DNA of 64,000 nt, taken from Paracentrotus lividus (taxonomy: Eukaryota > Echinodermata > Echinoidea > Camarodonta > Echinidae). Positions 55,031-64,000 of this stretch are shown here, in pieces. Under the pieces are notes generated by a model that did no database searches, was not told the DNA's origin, and saw nothing but the letters and a program-made list of their open reading frames with translations. The position numbers and the translations under genes are program-made. How positions within the stretch are numbered: the first letter of the stretch is position 1; every line of letters begins with the position of its first letter. The DNA is taken from assembly GCA_940671915.1 (NCBI GenBank), contig CALNVZ010003426.1, forward strand, positions 11,031,404-11,095,403, given 5' to 3'.

Positions 55031-58000
55031 CTAAGGGAGGAGAGAAAGATGGAGAGGGATGAATGGATAGTGGAAAATTAAGGCTATTTATTTATTTATT
55101 TATTCGTTCAGTCATACGTATCGAGGGTGGCCTCATCAGTGATCAGAACACTGTTCTACAATATAGATTAATATCATATAATGCGATTTAATTTGAATAA
55201 TTTAACATAATTGAATATAGATTTAATACAATTAACTCTTTATTTCTCTTTTGCACATAAAGATAAGCTTGAGTAGTAGTCATGATTAAATAAATCAAAA
55301 CATTCTTGTGCATACCAGAATCTCAAGCATAGGAAATAAATACTACACACCAAAGGATTTTACAGAAAATTGTGTATTTACTGAGAAAAGAGCAAAATAG
55401 GCATAATTTCTGTAGCTGGATGTCCCGTCAAAGCACATGCGTGATTAACACGGCCAGGTGGAAAGTCTACGGGTATATCATGTGCACGCGGTTCGAACCA
55501 GATCTCTGTGTGTATGTTGTGCCGTGACTTGTGGCGATATAGCGGTCAACTCCAAGTCTCAATTAGACGGACTGTTTTGATATTTTCTCAACATTTCTTC
55601 CGAAATCATTATCGAAACGTGAACATAATCTTGTGTCGGCATATGTATATGTTAATGTATCAATGTCAGGATATATCTTACAGATTTATCTCAAATTATT
55701 TTGGCTGTAAGAACTCAAGCTTGGCTTTAACTGTCAGTGACAATCCTGGAAAACTTGACAAACAAACTATATACATACAGGACATAACATGTTATTGAGG
55801 GTAGCAAATTTCATAATTGACCGGGCATCAACCCATGTCACATTGGGCTTTTTGAGCTATTGTACTAGGGGGGGGGGGGGGGCTGGACGGGAGCGGCGGC
55901 TGATTTCACCCCCAGGATCTTGGCTATTGACCACGTATCTGCACCATAAAATGACACGCACATCACTCATGAAGTCAATCCTGATTTCCATACTTAAACT
56001 TTTTGAAATATTTCACTCTGTAGTTATCTATTTATTTCAGAAGTCATATTCTATACAGTACAATGTGAAATGCATTTGTAAACACTATCATTTTTGGGGA
56101 GACAGTTATGTTGCCACGATGGCAGGAGTTTGGGGCACTCTAGGAGATGTTTCATCAATATTTAAATCGATTTTAAATATTGATGAAACACCTCCCTAGA
56201 GTTCTGTGTGGTTTAGTTGTATCAGTCTCGGAAACATCTCTACAACAAGAAAAATACCATAAAAGATATTCCCGCAATTCCTGAGATGAAGCGGTCACAG
56301 AGTTGTAACTGAGAAGTCTCAGAGAATCTTGTATGGTTTATTTACATCAGTCTTGGAGGCGTCTCTACAACTGGGAAAATATAAATCGAGGGCTTAAAGC
56401 CAGAACAGTCTATGTCCAATTTTTAAGTCCACCAAATTTCTGCATATATCAACGTACATTTGTCTGTAAAATCTGCATATATCCTCACAGGATATTGGTT
56501 GCCAGAAATGTCTATGTCCTGTGAGGACATAGACAGTTCTGGCACACAAACACATATGCATATACAGGAATGTGATGGACATAACTGATTTTTGCCAAAA
56601 ATGGACATAAACTGTTCTGGCTTTAAGCCCTCGAAATGATATTTCTTGTGATTTAGGAGACATTGCAGAGACATGGGAGATGTCACTGAGACGTTTTCAG
56701 AGTCTCCAGAGACTTGGGAGTCGCAAACCAGTTGCAAACCTGTCTCATGGCAGGTGAAATACCACAGCTAAGTGAGAACTCTGATTATTTAGGAATGCGG
56801 GTGGGGAATTATACTGCGTTTACATTGAGACTCAGCTCTCGTGTCGAACCTGTGATCTTGTTCATACACAACAAAAAAGGCGAGTTCAACACGGCTCCAA
56901 GATCATAACCGGAAATAAGGGACGTCATTAATGTGTGTTGCGATGTATAGCCAAATTCCATATCTGACCTCAGGGTCATCGACTTCGACACGCCTTTCTG
57001 TTTACACACATACAAATTGCCGTGTCGAACCCGCAACCCGGATCAAAACCTACGATTTTGGCGGAGCAAAAAAGGCGTGTCGAACCCGGGTCGCAGATCA
57101 CACTGATCCCGTTTACATGGCATAAAATTGCCGTGTCAAGCACGATTGCTGTGTCGAACCTGCAACCCGAGTCACGGTGTAAACGAGGTATTAGTTGCAT
57201 GGGATGTGATAATAGTGATTGGTACTTACCAAGAAGAGATACTGTAAACCATAGATTATTGAGTTTATCGTTAAGACTGGCTTCCAGTCTTCCCTGTAGT
57301 ATGGAGGAAAGTAAAGACAATTTACATGGATTGATAATTGAATTAAATGTATGATGGTGGTGCCCAAGTCTGCGCACCTAAAATTCGATCTCAATTTTAT
57401 TACAAAGTAAAATATTATTTTGAGAATCATCAATGTTATTTCGTTCATCATATTCTAATGATCAATGAAACAAAAAATTTCAAGAAATTATTCACAAGAA
57501 CAATGTTTTTTACGATTTTCAGACGGGCTTGTCATTTTGTGTAGCAAAACTGAATAGTGCCCATGTCTGCGCACTCACTCATTTTGCACGCAATTCAAGC
57601 GCAGTGAAGTTTCGGACTTTTCTTTTTTGACAATGATTGAAATTTTCAGGGTAACAAATGAAACTTGCTGAAACTCATTTTTAATCAAGTATTTTCGCAT
57701 TTTTTGGTTTCAAAATGGATTGTTGAGGTTAAGATTGAAAATTGGTGTCAGTTTGATGTTTTGTTCTATGAAAATCGCGCATTTACATGGGTGCGCAGAC
57801 ATAGGCACTGCGCAGACTTGGGGCACCTTACCATACGATAATGGGAATAATGAATCCTTAGGCTGGGTTAACATAGAAGTATACGGTAATCGTTGAAGCG
57901 CTATTCGGTATTCGCTATATGGACACGGCGGTTCACGTAACGGATACGACCAAGCTACTCGGTCTTTTGAAGTTGGATTCACGCATGCGTGCAATGTTCA

Positions 58001-59032
58001 AACAAAAGGAATGTGGGTATACGCGGCACGAAAATCGAACTTGCGCGATTCCCACTATACTATACAACATTCCGAAGTAGTTCCCTCGTATGTGAACTGG
58101 TTTTTGGAAATTCCATTGTTCAACCAGTGAATGTCGCTTGTTCGATTTTCAGTATTCGCGTGCCCTCGCAAAAACGAGCCGAATACCCGTGCCGTATAGC
58201 TCTATGTGAACCCAGCCTTAGAACACCAGAATAATAAATCAAGATCAATTACAGTTGTACATACCAAACTCACTCTCCTTTCTCTCATTTGATACATAAA
58301 TTTCCCTCTACTTTTCCCCCTGCACACTTCCTGCCCTAAACCCACATCCCTCTCAAAAAAGAAGGAAAAGAAGAAAAAGACGGAGAAAAAGAAAAAGGAA
58401 AAAGAAAATCTAGTATCACTCTTTCCACTCTCTCTATTCTCTAAATTGTACTTAGTATGTAAATGGAATAAAAGACTCAGATGAGCGAAACACTAAAACT
58501 TTCATCAAAATCAGATGAAAACATAGCAAAGTAATGTAATTTTAAATTTTTGCATTATTTCAATGAAACAATGTACATATTGTCACGACTTTTCAATGAG
58601 CATCCTGATGATTTTATATCACCATTTTCCCCCTTTGGACAATGTATATGAAATGACAATTATTTCAGTTTTTTGCACCAAGAATATGAACATATTTCAT
58701 GTGTAAGCTTATCATTGCCGTATTGCCAAACCTCATTCTTACCTAAGTATATTGAGACACACATTTCCTTCTAAGTCGATGTTCGGATGGTACACCATCG
58801 TTTCACATTTGACCTTCGGTGCATCGTGGGGGTAGCCTTGTAAAACCTATAAAACAATATAACAAACACACACTTTATATTAATAATAAGTAATAACATA
58901 AATGATATCAATACAATTTGATTTGATTACTGTGTGGCAAAATTCTTGGTACATCAGACTTGGTAAGCTAGATTGTGAGAATCAAACATGTTATGATTCA
59001 TGCTAACTTGTATCATCATGTAGTAACCAAGA

Positions 59033-59091
<59 letters not shown>

Positions 59092-61546
59092 CACAAAAAA
59101 AAAATAGCTGTCACAAACACAATACACATGAATGGGGTAATCATCAACATAATATCAATATGACATGCAAATTTTTTAAAAATAGTATTTTTATAATTAT
59201 TCAAATTGAACGACGGATCCATGCAAATTGCAGAGGCCAGGGGCCACCACACCAAGTCAAAACTATCTTAGTTGGAACAAGTTAAAAACTTTATGGTGTT
59301 GGTTTTATGCTTTTTATTTGTTTCATCATTCTACCTGGTTATTATGATTATTTTTTGGTTCACATTGCAGGTCATAAAGCTAATCTTACTCAGTGGGAGT
59401 TACAAGAAATCCCCCAAAATTTCCCAAATATTGTTTGAAATTAATATATATATGCTAATAATTTGGGAATATCCTGACTCAGAATGGAATTGTGTGGTGT
59501 TATATTAGGAGTAATAAGAATTTCACTGTAAGATAGAACTTCAAAGCTTAAGTACATTCCAGACGTAAAATAGGATAGTATTTTATTAACAGGAAAATAA
59601 ATAAAATGGTAACCATACGAGTGCACAAAGATTGCAAAAGCCAAAATGATATTTTACAGAGAAACTCCTCGACTTGATTACAACATGAAACTTGTGTTTT
59701 CATCACTTGTTGGACTGCATCCACTCACCTTAAAACTGAAAACAAATCTGCCATTTCTGTAGAAGCCCTGCAAGGAAAAACAAAGAAAGATTTATTTTAT
59801 TTATTTATTTATTTATTCCTCTTTCAATTTTTTTTGTATTTACAATGATATTGCAATTTACATATTTACAACATAATAAATATTACAAAACTATAACAAT
59901 GTGAAATTGAAAGAGAAGGAGACCGACTAATAAGCAGAGCTTGTAGAATGAAGGCCTCCTTTAAAATTACACAATATTTTTATGAATTATTATTTAACTA
60001 CACAAAAAATAAAAACAAACATTATTGATTGAATATTTACACAGATCAAACTTAAACAGTAGTAAATATATACAGAGAAAAATAATTAATAAATATGTAA
60101 CACGCTATAGATAAAGATATTTCAGGGCAACACAAGATTACACAGAGTATTTTGCAATCATAATGATAAATTTCTTACTTATTCTTTTCAGTTCTATTGC
60201 TAATTCAGAAGTTATGAAAGCTACACATGGACAGAGATTTGAACCCCATATTTCCTGTTTCACAGTCAAGTAGCATACGTTGTACTCTAAAGCTTTTTTG
60301 TTGTTGTTTTGGGTTGGGATTGGGTATTGTCTTTAGGTTAAGGGTAAGGAGAAAAAAATTGTTACCTCAGCGTAACTAGTCAACAGAAAATTTTCAAAAT
60401 AGAAAGGAAAAGTTTTCACGTGATATGAAGCTGCCCCAAACTCAATATAACAAAATATAAAAACTTCTAGTTTTCCTAGTGCGATATTGATATTGATTGC
60501 AATTATAAAATTATATTATGCGATTGCAATTGGATTAAGAAAAAAATTGTTGGGTACCCCCGAAAATATTTTTCGGGCAAGTTGTGCATCTTTTTTTTTT
60601 AGGACCTTATACTGTAGTCACAATGGTGAGACCAACTCCAAACCGACACCAGACCGACCAAAAAATGACATTACAGTGAATGGCAAGCTAGAAGTCGGTT
60701 TGAAGTCGGGCTTGTAGTCAGGCAGCTGACAAGATTTTGAGTAGATGAACGAGGTACCAGCAGCTGAGTATTGGAAAACATGAGAAAGAACCCCACATTC
60801 TAATACCAAAGTAAACATCTGGCAGTGCATCTCTGCTGCATAAGGTCCGACAGCCGGGGGCGTCCAAAATGAGTGCCCATTTTACAAAAAATTCTATTTT
60901 TAATAAAAATAGCAGAATTCCTTTTCTAAACACGCTAAATTTGATGTCAAAATAAAGAGTATTGAATTTTCTTAACGCTTGTCTTGTTTTGAAATCACAC
61001 TGAAATCGAACTGTAGGGAGGTTATGCAGCAGAGATGCACGCCAGATGTTTAGTTTGGTAAATGTGGGGTTCTTTCTCATGGTTTTCAAATACTCAGTTG
61101 CTAGTACCTCGTTCATCTACTCAAATTCCTGTCAGCTGCCTGACTATTGCCAGTGTGACTAAGGTATTATTAGGGTTTCACAGATAAATGTACATCAGGG
61201 GGGCGTTTCATGAAAGGACTTGTCAGACGTTTTTATCCGACAAACTTTCATAAGCTACTGAAATGCTTGCATCTGATTGGCTGAGAGCAAATTTGTAGGA
61301 TGAGGAAGGGGAGGGGGCAAAACTCTAAAGCGCCCCACCTCAAAAGTATTTTTTGAACAAAAAGTGTACATCCTGTAAAAAAAACCCTCAAGTCTGAAAT
61401 TGCACTTGACACCCTTACCATCCAGTTCTCAAATAAACGTGAATTTCTTACCTCATCTGGTGAAATGATTAATTTGAAATTGAGGAAATCATCTGGGTCT
61501 GGGAAGTCAATCTGACATGTCTTGGGTAGATTTAAGTCATTAAGAT
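54887..61546 (-). CDS. UBE2M: UBE2M / UBC12, NEDD8-conjugating E2 (exons 2-6; first exon outside window)
   Basis: Joining the complements of 61452-61546, 59729-59767, 58743-58846, 57230-57293 and 54887-55030 gives 148 residues of an E2 fold. Seen in order: [10 protein letters not shown] with [42 protein letters not shown] (HPN motif); GNVCLNIL with the catalytic cysteine at 58757-58759; [20 protein letters not shown]; and [14 protein letters not shown] to [12 protein letters not shown]. These match UBC12 far better than ubiquitin E2s. UBC12 takes NEDD8 from the NAE1-UBA3 E1 and, with RBX1/DCN1, transfers it to cullins, activating cullin-RING ligases. The N-terminal UBC12 extension that docks on E1 would be in the missing exon; human UBC12 has 183 aa. 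The C-terminus ends CLSV rather than the human CLK. All splice phases agree. Confidence 0.96.
55257..55730 (+). mobile_element. TTAA-ended interspersed element, copy 3
   Basis: Same element and orientation as 5454-5963. The left end is ATAAAGATAAGCTTGAG, the right end AACTCAAGCTTGGCTTTAA. Confidence 0.82.
56139..56200. repeat. Short hairpin
   Basis: TCTAGGAGATGTTTCATCAA...TATTTAAA pairs with TTTAAATATTGATGAAACAC...CCTAGA around a 5-base loop. Confidence 0.85.
56386..56634. mobile_element. MITE with perfect 24-bp terminal inverted repeats
   Basis: TCGAGGGCTTAAAGCCAGAA(CAGT) at the left is exactly inverted at 56611-56634. An inner palindrome, GTCTATGTCCTGTGAGGACA(TAGAC), lies at 56510-56534. 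GGACATAGA/TCTATGTCC words recur inside. Confidence 0.88.
56812..57190. mobile_element. TA-flanked MITE, copy 2 (inverted)
   Basis: Reverse-orientation copy of 12127-12500, with TACTGCGTTTACATTGAGA at the left and GGTGTAAACGAGGTA at the right. It ends about 40 bp from the UBE2M exon at 57230. Confidence 0.8.
57230..57293 (-). CDS. UBE2M: UBE2M exon 5
   Basis: 64 nt: completes the Arg codon, then [19 protein letters not shown] and two more residues. Donor TTG|GTAAGT and acceptor CTACAG on the minus strand. Confidence 0.96.
57294..58742. other. UBE2M intron 4
   Basis: Contains the MITE at 57858. A 'CTGCGCAC' phrase recurs at about 57370, 57570, 57790 and 57810, marking a decayed repeat upstream of it. 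GAAAAAGAA-rich sequence lies near 58360. Confidence 0.65.
57858..58220. mobile_element. Harbinger-like MITE
   Basis: TTA flanks on both sides and inverted ends GGCTGGGTTAACATAGA / TCTATGTGAACCCAGCC. A TTA target duplication is typical of PIF/Harbinger. GC-rich relative to flanks. Confidence 0.8.
58743..58846 (-). CDS. UBE2M: UBE2M exon 4, catalytic exon
   Basis: 34 codons plus two bases. Carries the HPN motif and the active-site cysteine (GNVCLNIL). Donor CTTAG|GTAAGA on the minus strand. Confidence 0.96.
58847..59728. other. UBE2M intron 3
   Basis: AT-rich, with a poly-A run of about 55 bases at 59034-59089 (poly-T on the coding strand). No other element recognised. Confidence 0.75.
59729..59767 (-). 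CDS. UBE2M: UBE2M exon 3 (39 nt)
   Basis: 13 codons, [13 protein letters not shown]. Acceptor CCTTGCAG and donor AAG|GTGAGT on the minus strand. Small enough to be missed by automatic prediction. Confidence 0.96.
60603..61166. mobile_element. Foldback element of about 560 bp
   Basis: Inner arms of about 125 bp: CAGGCAGCTGACAAGATTTT...GATGCATCTGGCAG-type sequence at 60718-60842 is inverted at 61022-61142. An outer imperfect repeat ACCTTA...GTCACAATGG / CCAGTGTGACTAAGGT marks the ends. Confidence 0.8.
61195..61302. mobile_element. 140-bp hairpin MITE, copy 5, truncated
   Basis: CAGGGGGGCGTTTCATGAAA through ATTGGCTGAGAGCAAATTTG. The right arm is lost, replaced by GATGAGGAAGGGGAGG. Confidence 0.85.
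61452..61546 (-). CDS. UBE2M: UBE2M exon 2
   Basis: 95 nt, phase 1 start (completes an Asp codon). Encodes [20 protein letters not shown] and on to SPDE. Donor GAG|GTAAGA and acceptor CTATTCAG on the minus strand. Confidence 0.95.
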
Positions 61547-62140
61547 CTGAATAGAAAGAGGAGAAGACAAAAAACAAATATTCAAATTATTAGAAATAAA
61601 TGTACAGCTTCTTCTTGAAGTTATCCTTCCTCTTTGTCTCGTGCAACTTAAAAAAGTTAGTTTTGAATAAATCGCTTTTAAAGGTTCAGACCTTAATATC
61701 AACCTCTTTGATTTCTTGCTTGCATTGTCGCCATAGTAACGTAATTAAACATTTTTGTGATCTGAAACTTAGTGAAATTCAAGATGTGATTGAAAGAGGT
61801 CCAAAAAGTAAAGAAACTCAAAATTGAAAAATTTGGAAATTTTCTCGCATACGTCACTTCATGAAAACGGGCGAATTGTCCCCCAAACCAATCATAGGAT
61901 GATGTCAATACTTTTAAGTGGAAGTGGGATTTTAAGTGGCAGGTTTTGGAACTTGGTCAACATATCCAAGAAAAATAAAAGAAAAAATAATAAAAAGGAA
62001 CATGAAAACACGAAAATTGAATAATGTGAAGTAAAAAAATATATTTCAGTAGACTTTCTAGACTAATGGAAAATTAAGTGAACATTTTGATAGTCTACGT
62101 GTAAACTATCAGATATAGAATCTAGATCTATATATTTTTT

Positions 62141-62182
62141 TCGGGACTGTGGCAAGATTTGTAAATCTTGCCACAGTCCCGA
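62141..62182. repeat. Perfect 20-bp hairpin with 2-base loop
   Basis: TCGGGACTGTGGCAAGATTT, GT, then the exact complement AAATCTTGCCACAGTCCCGA. Confidence 0.95.
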
Positions 62183-62274
62183 TATGGTTTTGCTGCCAGC
62201 GTGCCTCAAACCTATTGAAAGAGACTAGAATCTACATCAAAATAAAAAAGAAATATATCCAAGCCACAAAAATG

Positions 62275-63740
62275 AGGTCTAGATCTACATGGCCATGCGT
62301 TTTGAGTTGGGCCCTTAAAAAGGTGGAGTTGTGACCTCTGCTCCTCAAATTTGATTTTGTTTATTGATTTACTTAAAAACTATACAAGCTATATAGCTGA
62401 ATTTGCTCTTAAATTAAAGCTCTCATGTAGGGCAACAAAATACATGTTTTTAAAAATGTCACAATTTCATCATTGTCTGTTAATTAACTGTTAATTAACG
62501 AGAGTCAGGGGTGGAGGAGGAGTCGGCGCAGCAAATTTGGCAAATGTGCTGTAATGAGTTAAATCAAGTGCACAGAAGAATATCTTTGGATTGAAATTCA
62601 TAAACCCTGCTGAAATAATCAATGTAGCTTGATTTTGATAGTTTATATGTTAGTTGAGGAATTTTGATTACATTAATTACAGTAATTAGTCATGCTTTTG
62701 AGTTCGGTAGGCCTGCAAAAAGTTGTAATTTTGACATCTGCTCCTCAAAAGTAGTGTTGTTTAGACAAAACTCAACACATACAAGGTACATGTATAAAGC
62801 TGAATTTTGACTTAAATCACAGCTATTATGTAGGGCAAATAAATTCATGCGTTCAATCATGTTAAAGATATTTATGTTCTCTTCATTTATTGTTAAACGA
62901 AGATCAGGGGCGGAGGAGGAGTCTGTGCAGAAAATTTAGCTCATGCGGTGGTGCATTAGTTAAATCAAGTTCATAGTAGGGTGTATAAATTTGATTGGAA
63001 GGCTTACAACCAGGTGAAATACTTTAGCTTGTTTATGATCCATAATTTAAGTAATTAACAGATTTAGTGTTGTACACTGTAGTACATTGTGACTGTACTA
63101 CATAAATGACAATTTCTTTACAGCCAAAGGGCTCTTATATGCGACTGAGTTAATGTTTACATAATGTTTACCAAGACAAAAGGACTTTCACATGTCAGTA
63201 CTACTTTGCTACTTCTATCTGCCTTAGCAACTTATAGGATCCTTCATTATATGTCTAGTATCTTAAACAGGGAGTTACAGTCCTTAGAACACTGCCACAA
63301 GATACATTTTCTTAAAAAATTGAAATTTTCGAAGTCATCATTCCAGCCTGGAGCAAAATGCGTTAAATTCTCCCAGGGTATAGAAAGTTATACCTGTTTG
63401 GAAAGCTCTAAAAGTGACGAGTTCAAATCTGCAGTAAATAATGTTGTAGGTAAATAGTATTTTTTTTTGCAATTTTTTTTCAAAGCCATCGTTTTTCACA
63501 AATTTTTCAGGTTCTAAGATTCATAACCTTTCAAGGGCGCCACCTATGTTAATTTTAAGCGCATTTTTGAACTCCTCAGACATTCAGCTTCCAGAAAATG
63601 TTATACTTTTGTGGGTTAATATAAAAATTTGAAAAAGTTAGAGCCACTTCATGGAAATGCGCACGATTAGTACAAATTTTGAGTGTGTCACACAACATGG
63701 GCCCAACTTAAAACGCATGGCCACATGTAGATTCTATTTG
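62275..63740. mobile_element. 1.45-kb region bounded by inverted repeats
   Basis: CATGGCCATGCGTTTTGAGT + TGGGCCC at about 62290 is inverted at about 63698 (GGGCCCAACTTAAAACGCAT). GAGGTCTAGATCTACATGG / CCACATGTAGATTCTA extend the termini. Inside are two diverged direct repeats of about 370 bp (62330-62700 and 62710-63070), each with ATCTGCTCCTCAAA and GGAGGAGGAGTC. A 97-codon ORF at 63164-63457 ends at a possible GTAAAT donor. No transposase motif recognised. Confidence 0.55.
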
Positions 63741-64000
63741 TATTGACTAGACTCTATGTCATGATGATGTGTTTTGCCCCTTCCCTCATTTCATTATTTT
63801 TTATATCCACATCATCAAATAGCGTGATCGATGCGTCAGGACCTGACGTTTTAGTTTTTACTGACACAACAATACAGATAGGGTACACCACATACAGCTG
63901 CAAACCAACATCAGTCAGTACTGAAAAATGGCTGTCTGTTGCCCTCTTGGTTGCTGAGGAAACTTCTCAATAATAATTAGCGAAACCAGCTTTAAACCTA

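Larger units (their letters stand above)
55031..57229. other. UBE2M intron 5
   Basis: 2.2 kb. Contains the elements at 55257, 56139, 56386 and 56812, and a G run at 55869. Possible LINE-like tail (minus) at 55083-55150. Confidence 0.7.
59768..61451. other. UBE2M intron 2
   Basis: Contains a possible minus-strand LINE tail (59785-60000), a foldback element (60603-61166) and truncated hairpin MITE copy 5. Confidence 0.65.
61547..64000. other. UBE2M intron 1 (incomplete)
   Basis: More than 2.4 kb. The first coding exon (N-terminal E1-docking extension) was not found here and probably lies beyond 64000. Elements inside are listed separately. Confidence 0.6.

Noticed and set aside
55789-56199. 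136-codon ORF in UBE2M intron 5 on the plus strand
   Set aside because: Runs through a G run and a hairpin; no family resemblance.
63743-63973. 76-codon ORF near the right edge
   Set aside because: Protein-like composition but no recognised domain or splice partner in view; it could be chance.
61547-64000. UBE2M first coding exon
   Set aside because: I looked on the minus strand for a short Met-start exon ending one base into an Asp codon with a basic, Lys-rich UBC12-like N-terminus and saw none; probably beyond the window.

Overview
This window looks like nuclear DNA of a marine invertebrate deuterostome, most likely an echinoderm such as a sea urchin. That is an inference from four things: split genes with short exons and GT-AG introns; animal gene families (tetraspanin, LDLa/EGF receptor, NEDD8-conjugating E2); AT-rich spacers full of simple repeats and short foldback transposons; and frequent 'taggcct' and 'tacatgta' motifs. 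Nothing suggests bacteria, organelle or virus.

Four gene models can be built exon by exon, with matching splice sites and reading phases. (1) 14114-22825, + strand: a complete seven-exon tetraspanin of 262 aa. (2) 28117-29624, +: a two-exon, 307-aa PAPS-dependent sulfotransferase-like protein. (3) 31124-41283, +: a six-exon, 372-aa single-pass receptor with a signal peptide, a five-cysteine module, an EGF-like module, two LDLa modules, a membrane helix and two PPxY motifs in its tail. Every internal junction of this gene is phase 1. (4) 54887-61546, - strand: exons 2-6 of UBE2M/UBC12, the NEDD8-conjugating enzyme; its first coding exon lies beyond the right edge. Genes 3 and 4 are convergent. 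The products share no obvious pathway.

Region by region: 1-14080 is gene-poor, with foldback elements, a LINE 3' end, an AT-rich 22-bp tandem array and a GATA microsatellite. 14081-25600 is the tetraspanin locus. 25600-28110 is GA- and G-rich low-complexity DNA with a foldback element inserted in a minisatellite. 28111-30960 is the sulfotransferase. 30960-41700 is the receptor; its first intron carries a second LINE fragment. 41700-54880 is intergenic and repeat-rich, including a TTAA-bounded piggyBac-like MITE, a hAT-like MITE, tRNA-derived sequences and several other families. 54887-64000 is UBE2M, whose introns are also full of inverted-repeat elements.

Two features stand out. Two of the genes have a splice site at the edge of a tandem array whose repeat unit includes that splice site: a 38-bp unit at a tetraspanin donor and an exact 176-bp unit at a receptor acceptor. 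Both arrays create decoy splice sites. The window also holds an unusually rich set of short inverted-repeat transposons, several present two to five times and some nested.
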